Assembly (NCBI GenBank): GCA_028278335.1
Contig: JANQEN010000207.1
Location: 1 to 39,905 of the forward strand
From: Chitinivibrionales bacterium
GTDB lineage: Bacteria > Fibrobacterota > Chitinivibrionia > Chitinivibrionales > JANQEN01
DNA: 39,905 nucleotides
Reading direction: 5' to 3'
This document shows, piece after piece, positions 24,984-34,036 of the stretch (its first letter is position 1; each line of letters begins with the position of its first letter). A model generated the notes under the pieces. That model was given only the letters and a program-made list of their open reading frames with translations. It was not told the origin of the DNA and searched no databases. The translations under genes and the position numbers were made by a program.

Positions 24984-26075
24984 ATGAAGAGCAAAAAAAT
25001 AAAAGTACACTTTGAAATTGTGCAAGAATACTACTGGCCTGCAATGGAGCCAATCTATACAGCATTAGCTAAAGACCCCTCCTATGACCTGACCATCAGT
25101 ATCGGACCAAACCACAAACGCCTCTTTGGCATTTTTCTTCTCTCCCAACGGGAAGCAATTGAAAAAAAGTTTATTGAAAAGGGATTCACCATTGATCGCA
25201 ATTGTAAAAATCCTGATGTGGTCATCTGTGGTGACACGTTGCCAAATCCCAAAAGATATGGCAATGCGCTTTTATGTAATGTTGATCATGGTCCCTGCTT
25301 TAAAACGCTTCGCTATCGTAATTTACTCAAGCAGCCCCATACCCGCTATGTTGTTTTTGCAGAGGGGCGCTATCGAATTGAAAAGCTAAAAGAGCATGGG
25401 CTGGACACCATAGAGACCATCCGTGATGTGGGACTGCCTAAGCTGGACCCCTTTTTTACTGGAGCTTACTCCCGAGAGGAGATAATAACACGGCACAATC
25501 TTGATCCCAATAAAAAAATCGTGCTCTACGCACCGACCTATAAACCGACCTCTATTTTCAAGGTAGCCCAATCAATCCATACAATTGTTGAGCAATACAA
25601 TGTGGTGGTAAAGCTTCACCCCTACTCCTGGTCGGGTAAATACGCTCCCCACTCCCAGCACCGCATATTTGAAAAATTGGCCCAAAAGCATCAAAACCTT
25701 TGTCTGGTCTCTAAGGATATCCACGATATCATGCCCTATCTTTTTGCTGCAGATACCATGATCAGCGAAGCCTCGAGCGTAATAAACGAATTTTTAGCCT
25801 TAGAGCGGTGCGGAATTATCTATGATTTAGAGGATGCCAAACTTAAACACTCCGATGGAGAACCTCTTTTAGAGGAGAAAACAACGGAATGGCTCAAAGA
25901 CTCCTTTGTGCATATTTCTCAACCGGAGCAACTTGCAGAGGCGGTTACTCAAGCTGTTAACCCAACAGAGCAGCGAAAAAAGCAGCTTAAAGAGGATAAA
26001 GAGTACATCTACTCCTACACTGATGGCAAGTGCTCTCTTCGAGTCAAAGAGGCTATTGAGGATCTTTTATCTTAG
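24984..26075 (+). CDS. CDP-glycerol glycerophosphotransferase-like (TagB/TagF family)
   Basis: 363 aa from the ATG at 24984; an in-frame ATG at 24906 would add 26 basic, unconserved residues and leave only 34 bases between divergent starts. Family members transfer an alcohol-phosphate from a CDP-linked donor onto a polymer at the inner membrane surface. Motifs: VCNVDHG-like LLCNVDHGPC, VLYAPTYKPT, VVVKLHPYSW, then ADTMISEASSVINEFLAL, the donor-binding region, and GIIYDLEDA. Gram-negative homologues decorate or build surface glycans with phosphoglycerol or related groups. The head-to-head cytidylyltransferase/PLP fusion is the natural candidate to make its donor. Confidence 0.85.
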   Translation: MKSKKIKVHFEIVQEYYWPAMEPIYTALAKDPSYDLTISIGPNHKRLFGIFLLSQREAIEKKFIEKGFTIDRNCKNPDVVICGDTLPNPKRYGNALLCNVDHGPCFKTLRYRNLLKQPHTRYVVFAEGRYRIEKLKEHGLDTIETIRDVGLPKLDPFFTGAYSREEIITRHNLDPNKKIVLYAPTYKPTSIFKVAQSIHTIVEQYNVVVKLHPYSWSGKYAPHSQHRIFEKLAQKHQNLCLVSKDIHDIMPYLFAADTMISEASSVINEFLALERCGIIYDLEDAKLKHSDGEPLLEEKTTEWLKDSFVHISQPEQLAEAVTQAVNPTEQRKKQLKEDKEYIYSYTDGKCSLRVKEAIEDLLS

Positions 26076-26095
26076 ATTCTACAACATACTTTGAG

Positions 26096-26347
26096 AGCTG
26101 TAGGGCTCGATTGCGGAGAGCAACAATTCACTTCCAGAGCAGTAGGACTCAATTATGGACAATCACAACCCACCTCCAGAACAGTAGAACCCAATTGTAG
26201 GCAACCACAATCCATTTCCAGAATAGCAGGAGTTCATTGTAAGCGACAAAAGTGCACTTCAAGGAAAACAAAACTACATTGTATGCGAAAACAACCCACT
26301 TCCAGAGTAGTAGGAGTCTATTGTGGCACAAAGCTCTTGTTAGGATG
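26096..26347. repeat. 42-bp minisatellite, six degenerate units
   Basis: Six consecutive units of exactly 42 bases start at 26096, 26138, 26180, 26222, 26264 and 26306. Neighbouring units are roughly 70-75% identical (units 2 and 3 differ at about 10 positions by eye). Most units share a start like AGCAGTAGGA and an end like CCACTTCCAG, and contain TTGT and ACAA arms 3-8 bases apart or a decayed version of them. A TTG-initiated + frame (26091-26408) stays open through all units as a 14-residue repeat of the type RAVGLDCGEQQFTS, and one minus-strand frame is also open. Neither looks like a normal protein. The array fills the gap between two convergent genes. Confidence 0.85.
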
Positions 26348-26358
26348 TTGTGAGGAAA

Positions 26359-27489
26359 TTATGATGAGTGTACTTTTTCGTAGAGGGCCATCATCTTATG
26401 AGCAATGACATCCTCATTAAAGTTTTGGGCGTGAGCATACCCGTCGGTTATCATTTTTTGGCGCAGAGAGCTATCCTGAAGCACTCTTTGTATGGCTTCA
26501 ATAATTTCCTCAACAGACTTGGGATCAACATACAACGATGACTTCCCGCCAACTTCGCTAAAGCAGCCATCAATAGAGGAGATGACCGGTACCTTTGAGT
26601 AGAGAGCCTCTAATATGGGAAAGCCAAAGCCCTCGAAAAAAGAGATGAAGGTCACCAATTGAGCACCCTGATAGAGAGCGGGAAGATCAATGGTTTCTAC
26701 ATGGTGAAGAAAAAAGACTCGGTCAGATAGATTATGAGTAGCACAGTACTCCTTAATGTTTTTTAGATAGGGTGTTGCTCTACCCACCGCCACTAAGGGC
26801 ACATCAATGTTTCCCTGGTGCAAGGCCTTTACAACGGAAAGAAGGTTTTTTCGCTCCTCTATTGTGCCAACACAGAGGATATAGGTTTCGGGCAGGTTGT
26901 ATTTAGCTTTCACCTTCGCTTGGTGCTCTTTGTCAACCAGGGTATAGTAGAGGGGATTGCAGCTTAAATAAATCACCTCAATTTTTTCTGCAGGCACAGA
27001 AAAGAAGTGGATAAGGTCCTTTTTTGTCTGCTCTGTATCTGCGATGATCTGGTCGGCAATACCAACGCTATAGTGACTTTTAATGCGATAGACCGTTCTA
27101 TCAATATATTTGTAATAGTGGGGATACCGAAGAAAGATCAAGTCATGTACAGTCATGACTGTTTTTACATCTGTTTTATGAATCCCCTGGGGAAGCTCAT
27201 TGTTCAACCCATGAAAAATATCAAGATTGTCCTGCGCGATCTGTTTAGTCATAGAAAAGGCCCGCCAATAATCTTTAAACAGACGGTCGATCGGCCTCTT
27301 TGGCACATGCACAGGCATACCCTTCTGCTCACCGGGCCAGAGTTCTTTATTTGGCGATGGTGTATAAAGATGATACTCATTGAGGGGATAGAACTTTGGT
27401 AAAATCCGCAAGCTAGTACGACCATAGTTTCCAAGCCCACTTCTATTATGGAAAATCCTCTTTGCGTCATAGCCGATTCGCATTACCAT
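26359..27489 (-). CDS. Glycosyltransferase family 4
   Basis: 376-aa GT-B enzyme. RIGYDAKRIFHNRSGLGNYGR is the characteristic N-terminus of a GT4 subgroup acting on surface polysaccharides (mannosyltransferase-like); VMTVHDLIFLRYPHYY follows. The second domain has YILCVGTIEERKNLLSVVKAL, VFFLHHVETIDLPALYQGA and FFEGFGFPILEALYSKVPV (EX7E), then DPKSVEEI. AGGAT just upstream supports the ATG at 27489; a second ATG six bases in is possible. It is transcribed divergently from the WaaE-like gene and converges on the minisatellite. Donor and acceptor are unknown. Confidence 0.92.
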   Translation of the reverse strand: MVMRIGYDAKRIFHNRSGLGNYGRTSLRILPKFYPLNEYHLYTPSPNKELWPGEQKGMPVHVPKRPIDRLFKDYWRAFSMTKQIAQDNLDIFHGLNNELPQGIHKTDVKTVMTVHDLIFLRYPHYYKYIDRTVYRIKSHYSVGIADQIIADTEQTKKDLIHFFSVPAEKIEVIYLSCNPLYYTLVDKEHQAKVKAKYNLPETYILCVGTIEERKNLLSVVKALHQGNIDVPLVAVGRATPYLKNIKEYCATHNLSDRVFFLHHVETIDLPALYQGAQLVTFISFFEGFGFPILEALYSKVPVISSIDGCFSEVGGKSSLYVDPKSVEEIIEAIQRVLQDSSLRQKMITDGYAHAQNFNEDVIAHKMMALYEKVHSS

Positions 27490-27626
27490 TTAAATCCTAT
27501 TCACGTTTGTTATTTCAGTATCTACAAGTGGTATAAAATATGATAAAATCATTTATTCCCTAGATAATTATTTGCAAGAAAGGTTATATTAAGGGCAACA
27601 CGTACAAACCCTTTTAACCTGTTAAA

Positions 27627-28409
27627 ATGATTAAAAAAATTTCCACTATACTAATTACCTACAATGCGGAAGCAACATTAGAGCAGTGTCTTAAAAGTGT
27701 TGCCCCAATCTCTGATGAGATAATAGTGGTTGATTCCTTAAGCACCGACGCTACTCTTAGTATTGCAAAGCAATTTACAAATAGGGTCTATTCCCAAGAG
27801 TGGCAAGGCTATTCAAGACAGAAGGAGATCGCCATTGAAAAGACCAACAACAGTTGGATCCTCTGGATTGATTCTGACGAGGTTCTCTCCCCCCAATTGG
27901 CCAAGGCTATAGAGTCGCTCTCCTTTGAACAGGATGGCTACTACCTCAACAGAAAAAGCTCCTATCTGGGGAAATGGATTCATCATTGTGGGTGGCATCC
28001 CGACTATATTCTTCGCCTCTTTAATAGGGACAAGGCAAAGCTTTCGGGAGATCAAATCCATGAAAAGGTGCTGGTCTCAGGCTCAACCGGTCAGGTGTCT
28101 GGAATTTTGTATCACTATTCCTATAGAAATATGGCACACCATCTAGCAAAAATGAACACCTTTACAACATTGGTTGCTCAGCAAATGTATGCTCGAAAGA
28201 AACCTGTTTCGCCTTTTTTTATTATTGGCCGGCCACTGTTTCATTTTACTAAGGTCTACTTTTTTAAGGGTGGCCTACTCGATGGATTTACTGGTCTTAT
28301 TGTGTGCCTTCTTAGTGGTCATTACGTGTTCCTAAAATACTGCAAACTCTTTGAGCTATACCGCACAGGTGGCGAGGCTCAATGGAACACCAACCTTCCC
28401 CTGGAGTAA
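27627..28409 (+). CDS. GT2 glycosyltransferase, WaaE/KdtX-like
   Basis: 260 aa, matching the length of the LPS-core beta-1,4-glucosyltransferase group (WaaE/KdtX). Motifs: ISTILITYNAEATLEQCLKSV, IIVVDSLSTDAT, the WQGYSRQKEIAIEKT segment, the DXD-like WILWIDSDEVL, and GWHPDYILRLFNRDKAKL with IHEKV, all conserved in this subfamily. Two hydrophobic C-terminal segments near 205-245 could associate with the membrane. Predicted to add a hexose during LPS core or related glycan synthesis; the exact linkage is not known. It overlaps the following GT4 gene by 28 bases, implying coupled translation. Confidence 0.88.
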   Translation: MIKKISTILITYNAEATLEQCLKSVAPISDEIIVVDSLSTDATLSIAKQFTNRVYSQEWQGYSRQKEIAIEKTNNSWILWIDSDEVLSPQLAKAIESLSFEQDGYYLNRKSSYLGKWIHHCGWHPDYILRLFNRDKAKLSGDQIHEKVLVSGSTGQVSGILYHYSYRNMAHHLAKMNTFTTLVAQQMYARKKPVSPFFIIGRPLFHFTKVYFFKGGLLDGFTGLIVCLLSGHYVFLKYCKLFELYRTGGEAQWNTNLPLE

Positions 28410-29473
28410 CATCACTTTACATGAGCGACCACCCCAGAATTCTGCACCTCTCCTGTGAACCTCATTTTCGTGGTGGTGAACGGCAGCTTCTCTGGCTTCA
28501 CGAAGGTTTCCTAAAAAGAGGCTTCGACAGCACTCTTCTCTTCCAGAAAAAGAGTGGTCTCTCAGAAAAAAAGGCTGGTAAGGCAGAACCACACGCACTA
28601 ACGACCTTTATAAATCTATTTGGCATCATTGCTTTCATATACCAAGTAAAAAAGCTCTCTCCTACTATTATCCACTGCCACGACAGCAAGGCCTTTACCT
28701 TTGGGTATATGGCATCACGTCTGTTGGGTATTGCTCTTTTGTTTACGCGACGCACGGTCTTTCCCATCCGTCCTACCTTTTTTAATAAACTAAAGTACAA
28801 TCATGCCCAATCCATTGTCGCCATATCGCAGGCTGTTGCAGCCTATTGCAAGCCGATTATTACTAAAAAAGATTCACTGTCAATTATTCCCGATGGTGTT
28901 AAGCTACCACAACAAGCTCTCTCTCAAGAGGAGTGTCGAGCAGCTTTAGGCTTCCCCAAAGAAGCTATTATTATAGGATCGGTAGCCTACTTTACCAGAG
29001 AGAAAAATATCTCTCTCATCTTTCAGTTAGCACAATCGCTAAATAAGGCATTTCCCAATGTTAATATTGCCTGTGTAGGACAACTTCCACCCTCTATAAA
29101 AAAAGAGGCTCAAGCACACCCTAACATACTTCTAACCGATGTTGTTGAGCATGTTGAGCGTCTCTATCCCGCCTTTGATCTTTATATCTCTACTTCAACA
29201 AAAGAGGGGTTAGGCTCGGCCCTCTTAGATGCGATGATTCGTGATATACCTGTAGTTGCCATGGATTCCGGTGGTGCACGGGATCTCTTTTTAAAGGGAA
29301 GTCCTCTTCTTATTCCGCAGGATGAAAATAACACTTTTATACAGCGAGTGCATGATTGGCTTGAAAACAGAGCGATACATCGGGAGCACATAAAAGAACT
29401 CGGTGTTTACACACGCAATCATTTTGCCATTGATCGAGTTGTTGAGCAATATGTGGAACTCTACAATAAATAA
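28382..29473 (+). CDS. Glycosyltransferase family 4
   Basis: 363-aa GT-B glycosyltransferase. N-terminus ILHLSCEPHFRGGERQLLWL carries the glycine-rich turn; IIHCHDSKAFTFGYMASRLL, SIVAISQAVAAYC and IIPDGVKLP finish the first domain. The second has IIGSVAYFTREKNISLI and STKEGLGSALLDAMIRDIPVVA with SGGARDL, the EX7E-type region with Asp in place of the second Glu. The ATG at 28382 has GAGG close upstream and overlaps the WaaE-like gene; ATG 28421 would avoid the overlap but has poor spacing from GGAG. Likely works with the preceding gene on the same glycan. Its stop is 15 bases from that of recJ. Confidence 0.87.
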   Translation: MEHQPSPGVTSLYMSDHPRILHLSCEPHFRGGERQLLWLHEGFLKRGFDSTLLFQKKSGLSEKKAGKAEPHALTTFINLFGIIAFIYQVKKLSPTIIHCHDSKAFTFGYMASRLLGIALLFTRRTVFPIRPTFFNKLKYNHAQSIVAISQAVAAYCKPIITKKDSLSIIPDGVKLPQQALSQEECRAALGFPKEAIIIGSVAYFTREKNISLIFQLAQSLNKAFPNVNIACVGQLPPSIKKEAQAHPNILLTDVVEHVERLYPAFDLYISTSTKEGLGSALLDAMIRDIPVVAMDSGGARDLFLKGSPLLIPQDENNTFIQRVHDWLENRAIHREHIKELGVYTRNHFAIDRVVEQYVELYNK

Positions 29474-29488
29474 CAGATGATTCCTAGA

Positions 29489-31207
29489 TTACTCTACAGC
29501 AATACCCTTGACCTTCATCTGCAAACTCGTTTTGCCATTCCATACGTTCTCTTCCAATGAAAAAGCTAAGGAAAAAGAGTCGGCTGTACTGACCTCTGTA
29601 TGTCGATCACCATAATTGAAGGCTATGGCATCCATAACCTGACCATGGGTAGAAACGACCATCTTGAGATGTTTTTTTCCCACTACCCTTGGGGGATAGC
29701 GGTTGTTTAATCCTTTACAGAGAAAAACGGGACGCATGTTCCCCGGCCCAAAGGGTCCCATCTGCTTGAGTATATTTAAAACCTTTGGAGTCAGATCACC
29801 GATGGTTACTTCCGTATCCGAAACCACTCGCGGAACAAGATCGTCTTGAGAAACGCGTGATTTAACCACTTCGTTAAAACGTTTTCTGAAGGTGGGGATA
29901 TTCTCGATGAGCATACTTCCCCCTGCTGCAGCAGAGTGTCCTCCATAGCTAAGAAAAAGGTCATCACACTCGCGTAATGCCTCCACAAGGTGAAACCCCT
30001 TGATACTCCGTGCAGAACCTCGGGCAATGCCGTCTTTATCATAGGAAAAAAGAAAGGTCGGCCGATAAAAACGATCAACAATTTTTGAGGCTGATATACC
30101 AATCACCCCAACATGCCAATCCTCATGCCCAGCAACAATAGCATAGTCGTCCTGTAAATTTACATTTTGCAACACCCACTGTTCTGCAGCCTCTTGCACA
30201 AACCTATCCAAAGCCTGGCGCTCTCGGTTTATCTCAACCAACTCCCTGGCAAAGAGCTGTGCCTCGCCTGGATCTTTGGTCATCAACAACTTAACACCCC
30301 GGTCCTGATCGCCTAATCTCCCGGCAGCATTGATACAGGGGGCGATGAGAAAAACCACATCGGCTGTGGACAGAGCCTTGCCTTCCAGCTTTTTTAAAGC
30401 AAGCAAATGCTGCATGCCAACATTTTTTGTCTGTGACAATTGCTGGAATCCCAGCTTTGAAATAACTCTATTTTCATCAACTAAGGGAACTATATCAGCG
30501 GCAGTGCCAACCGACACAATATCAATATAGTCAAGCCAGGCATCATCCTCTAGGGAAGAGCGCACTGCCAATGCATGACAGAGCTTGAGAATGATCCCAA
30601 CTCCAGCCAGCGCCTTAAATGGATAGGGACACTCAGGCATTTTGGGGTTTAAAATAGCAAAGGCCTGTGGTACAACGGCAGGTGCTTCATGGTGATCGGT
30701 GATGATCGTATCAATACCACAGGATTGTGCGTGCGCGACCGGTTCAACAGCGGTAATACCGCAGTCAACCGAAATTACAAGCGACGCTTTTTGCGAGGCG
30801 ATTGCATCGATCCCTTTGACAGACATACCATACCCATCGGTCAATCGATTGGGAATGTAATGGCTGCAATTAGCACCAAGGCGTTGTAAAAACTGTAACA
30901 ACACAACCGTCCCAGTGATGCCATCCACATCGTAATCTCCGTAGACAACGATCTTCTCCCCCTCACTAACAGCAGCCAAAATTCGTGATACGACCTTCTC
31001 CATATGATTAAAAAGAAAGGGATCATGAAAGTGGGACATGTCGGGCCTGAAGAACCGCTTGCACTCATCGAAGGTACGGAGATTTCGTGCCACCAATACT
31101 TGACTGATTAGCGAAGAGACACCTAGCTCTTTTGAGATAACTGCTGCTGCCTGGGGTTCTGATTCTCGAACAATAAGGATTTCGCGGGGGATTGCCGGGT
31201 CTCTCAT
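29489..31207 (-). CDS. recJ: Single-stranded-DNA exonuclease RecJ
   Basis: 5'-3' ssDNA exonuclease of the DHH superfamily, acting in recombination and mismatch or excision repair. 572 aa, the usual length. DHH-domain motifs: YGDYDVDG (89-96), ISVDCG (145-150), DHHEAP (171-176) and a PCINAAGRLGD block; the DHHA1 part has GVIGISASKIVDRFYRPT and SYGGHSAAAG, which bind metal and substrate; an OB-like domain follows with FGPGNMRPVF. The ATG overlaps the metG stop by four bases (ATGA), so it ends a long co-translated operon. Confidence 0.97.
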   Translation of the reverse strand: MRDPAIPREILIVRESEPQAAAVISKELGVSSLISQVLVARNLRTFDECKRFFRPDMSHFHDPFLFNHMEKVVSRILAAVSEGEKIVVYGDYDVDGITGTVVLLQFLQRLGANCSHYIPNRLTDGYGMSVKGIDAIASQKASLVISVDCGITAVEPVAHAQSCGIDTIITDHHEAPAVVPQAFAILNPKMPECPYPFKALAGVGIILKLCHALAVRSSLEDDAWLDYIDIVSVGTAADIVPLVDENRVISKLGFQQLSQTKNVGMQHLLALKKLEGKALSTADVVFLIAPCINAAGRLGDQDRGVKLLMTKDPGEAQLFARELVEINRERQALDRFVQEAAEQWVLQNVNLQDDYAIVAGHEDWHVGVIGISASKIVDRFYRPTFLFSYDKDGIARGSARSIKGFHLVEALRECDDLFLSYGGHSAAAGGSMLIENIPTFRKRFNEVVKSRVSQDDLVPRVVSDTEVTIGDLTPKVLNILKQMGPFGPGNMRPVFLCKGLNNRYPPRVVGKKHLKMVVSTHGQVMDAIAFNYGDRHTEVSTADSFSLAFSLEENVWNGKTSLQMKVKGIAVE

Positions 31208-33219
31208 GAGACCTGTGCTCCTGCAGGCATATCATTATCAGGGGTTATGACACACATCTTTTTCCGTTTAATCGCAGCAAGGATCATCCCCTCCGAAGTA
31301 AGGCCTCTAATTTTAGCAGGCTTAAGATTAGCAACAAAGACAACCTTTTTCCCGACAATCTCCTCCGGTGTATAGGACTTGGCAATGCCGGCGACAATTT
31401 GCCGCTCTCTTTTACCATCATCCACCACCAGTTTTAAAAGCTTGTCTGCTTTTTCAACGCGCTCTGCAGCTTTAACAGCACCGATCTGAAGCTTGACCTT
31501 ATGAAAATCCTCAATGGATATTACAGTCTCCTCTTTTTCAGAAGACTCTGGCGTATTTTTCTTGCCTGAAAGAATGGCTAGCTCTTTTTGCTCTAAGGGC
31601 ATGACAATCTTCTCTGTTTTTCCTAGGGGGCATCCCTTTACAGAGAAAGTGTAATCACTCCAGGCAAAGGTTGTATTGTACTGTTTCTCGAATTTAGTTG
31701 TTAAATTGGGGATAAAGGGTTTTAAAAATACCGCACAGGCCTTTACCAAATTCACACAGGTTACCATTACGATAGCCGCCTTTTCCTTATCACTCTTTAC
31801 AAGCTCCCAGGGCTTTGTGTCTTGATAGTACTTATTACCCATGCTTCCCAAGGCCTGAACCTTCTCTATCACAGCCTTAAATTCTACATTTTCAAAATGT
31901 CCTTTGATCTCCCCAGCTATCTTTTCGACCTGTTCTGCCATAGCCCTATCCCAGGCCACATCGGGAACCTTGGATTCAAAAAAGCGCTCCAAGAAAATCG
32001 ATGTGCGATGGTGCAGATTGCCAATATTATTCACCAGAATAGTGTTGACCTTATTGCAAAACTCTTCCACATTGAGATCGATATCAGCAGTATTGTTTGT
32101 CAATTTCGCTCCATAGTAAAACCGCAGGTATTCACAGGCAAAGGGGTGCTTAACCGAATCGACAAAATCCTTTGCCAAGATAAAAGTACCGCGACTCTTA
32201 GACATCTTTTCTCCCTCGACGGTAAGAAAACCATGGACAAACTCCCGGGAGGGAAGCTTGAGTGATGCCGCTTGCAGCATAACAGGCCAAAAGAGAATAT
32301 GAAAGTAGACAATATCCTTACCAATAAAATGGACTATTTCAGAGGGTGCGTCTTCTCCCCAGAAGTCAAGTGTTTGACGGTTGTTGTCATTACACCACTT
32401 CTCAGTAGATGCGATATATCCAATTGGTGCATCAAGCCATACGTAAAAATATTTATTGGTAGTCCCAGGGATTTCAAACCCAAAATAGGGTCCATCCCGT
32501 GAAATACACCACTCCTTAAGACCATCGTCAATCCAATGCATCACAAAATTCTTCATATCATCTTGGAGGACATTGGTCTCATTGAGGTACTTTCGTAAAA
32601 ATGGTTCAGCTGTGGCCAACTGCACAAAAAAGTGCTCCGAAGACTTTAACACTGGCACCTCGCCGCAGGTTACACATTTGGGATTTTTAAGATCAACCGG
32701 ATCATAGGTGGCGCCACAGCTTTCGCACACGTCGCCGTACTGATCATTCGCACCGCATTTGGGACAGGTCCCGCTGATAAACCGGTCTGGTAAAAATCGT
32801 CCGCAGCTTTCGCAGTAGTATTGCTCAATAACCTTTTTTTCAACAAGGTTTTTTTCCTGCATCCGTTGAAAGACCAACTCCGACCATTTACGATTCTCCG
32901 GGGAATTGGTCGAATAAAAGATATCAAAATCAATTGAAAAGGAGGCATAATCCCGGGAATGGTTTTTCCACGCTTCGTCAATCAGTTGCTCCGGTGTAAT
33001 GCCACGCTTCATTGCATTCAGCTCAATTGGTGTTCCATGGGTATCATCGGCACAGACATAAATGGTTTCCTGCCCGACCATCTTCTTGAATCGTACATAC
33101 ACATCGGTCTGCACTGCCTCGACCAGGTGCCCAAGGTGAATATCTCCATTGGCATAGGGCAATGCCATGGTGACTAAAAGGCGCTTCGGTTGTTTCTCAT
33201 CTATTTTTTTATTTTTCAT
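31204..33219 (-). CDS. metG: Methionyl-tRNA synthetase with C-terminal tRNA-binding domain
   Basis: 671-aa class I aminoacyl-tRNA synthetase. Catalytic signatures: HLGH (28-31) and KMSKS in EGEKMSKSRGTF. The connective region has four CxxC pairs (CESC, CPKC, CESC, CVTC), the two-knuckle zinc arrangement of the E. coli-type enzyme. From about residue 565 there is an EMAP/Trbp-like tRNA-binding domain (IEDFHKVKLQIGAV, IVAGIAKSY, GMILAA), giving the long dimeric form. It overlaps the PSP1 gene by 11 bases upstream and recJ by four downstream. Confidence 0.98.
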   Translation of the reverse strand: MKNKKIDEKQPKRLLVTMALPYANGDIHLGHLVEAVQTDVYVRFKKMVGQETIYVCADDTHGTPIELNAMKRGITPEQLIDEAWKNHSRDYASFSIDFDIFYSTNSPENRKWSELVFQRMQEKNLVEKKVIEQYYCESCGRFLPDRFISGTCPKCGANDQYGDVCESCGATYDPVDLKNPKCVTCGEVPVLKSSEHFFVQLATAEPFLRKYLNETNVLQDDMKNFVMHWIDDGLKEWCISRDGPYFGFEIPGTTNKYFYVWLDAPIGYIASTEKWCNDNNRQTLDFWGEDAPSEIVHFIGKDIVYFHILFWPVMLQAASLKLPSREFVHGFLTVEGEKMSKSRGTFILAKDFVDSVKHPFACEYLRFYYGAKLTNNTADIDLNVEEFCNKVNTILVNNIGNLHHRTSIFLERFFESKVPDVAWDRAMAEQVEKIAGEIKGHFENVEFKAVIEKVQALGSMGNKYYQDTKPWELVKSDKEKAAIVMVTCVNLVKACAVFLKPFIPNLTTKFEKQYNTTFAWSDYTFSVKGCPLGKTEKIVMPLEQKELAILSGKKNTPESSEKEETVISIEDFHKVKLQIGAVKAAERVEKADKLLKLVVDDGKRERQIVAGIAKSYTPEEIVGKKVVFVANLKPAKIRGLTSEGMILAAIKRKKMCVITPDNDMPAGAQVS

Positions 33220-34036
33220 TGCTCTCTACAAATCCCTCTCTCAGTACCTTTGGGGGAAACCATTCACTGGTATTATCCTCAAATCGGACCTGCCCCTGAT
33301 TTTGAAACATATTTATATAACATAAGGTGCCACTTTTCTTATTTATCCGAATGTGACTTCCCATGGGTGGGTAAGCCTCAAACACTTCCTGATAGGTCTC
33401 CTCTTCATAGCGCAAACAACAGAGAAGTCGACCGCAGTTTCCCGAAATTTTTGATGGATTGAGCGAAAGTTGCTGATTCTTGGCTAATTGGGTTGTAATC
33501 TGTTCAAACTCGGTTAAGAAAGCGCTGCAGCACTGCTTTTGTCCGCAAATGCCAAAACCGCTCAACCGCTTTGCTTCGTCACGAACGCCAATTTGACGTA
33601 ATTCAATGCGGGTTCGATAAATGGAGGCCAATTCCTTTACAAGCTCTCTAAAGTCAACACGCTGTGCTGCAGTAAAATAGAAGGTAATCTTGCTGCCATC
33701 AAACTGCTGTTCCACATCAACCAGCTTCATATCCAAATTAAATTTTTCAATCTTTTCCTTACAGAGCTTAAAGGCATCTTGCTCTTTCTTTTTATTATCC
33801 TCAAGTTTTTTTATATCGCCCTCTTCTGCCATGCGTACAACGCTTTTGGTCTCCCCCTTGCCCCGTTTGAGCCGAACCAATTCTCCAATAAAGGAGACAC
33901 GCCCTAGGTCGTGACCTCTATCTGCCTCGACAACAACGTAATCACCCTCGTTAATATCGAGTTCATTACGGTTTCTATAGACAACCCGCCGCTCGCCCTT
34001 AAAGACGACCTCAACTAGCTTGGTATTCTTTCCCAT
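33209..34036 (-). CDS. PSP1 domain protein (YaaT/RicT family)
   Basis: 275 aa. The PSP1 C-terminal domain is clear: FYFTAAQRVDFRELVKELA, RIELRQIGVRDEAKRLSGFG, then ICGQKQCC and NCGRLLCCLRYEEETY, the conserved cysteines that in RicT take part in [4Fe-4S] cluster binding within the RicAFT complex that directs RNase Y in Bacillus. Whether that role holds here is unknown, and RicA/RicF homologues are not in the window. GGAG seven bases before the ATG supports the start, which lies 26 bases inside holB. The holB-yaaT-metG order is seen in several phyla. Confidence 0.93.
   Translation of the reverse strand: MGKNTKLVEVVFKGERRVVYRNRNELDINEGDYVVVEADRGHDLGRVSFIGELVRLKRGKGETKSVVRMAEEGDIKKLEDNKKKEQDAFKLCKEKIEKFNLDMKLVDVEQQFDGSKITFYFTAAQRVDFRELVKELASIYRTRIELRQIGVRDEAKRLSGFGICGQKQCCSAFLTEFEQITTQLAKNQQLSLNPSKISGNCGRLLCCLRYEEETYQEVFEAYPPMGSHIRINKKSGTLCYINMFQNQGQVRFEDNTSEWFPPKVLREGFVESNEK

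Noticed and set aside
26096..26347. CRISPR array
   Set aside because: The whole 42-bp unit repeats and diverges; there are no constant repeats separated by unique spacers, and no cas genes.
26091..26408. TTG-initiated 105-residue protein across the 42-bp array
   Set aside because: It is made of degenerate 14-residue repeats, has no good ribosome site and runs into a convergent gene; best treated as a repeat.
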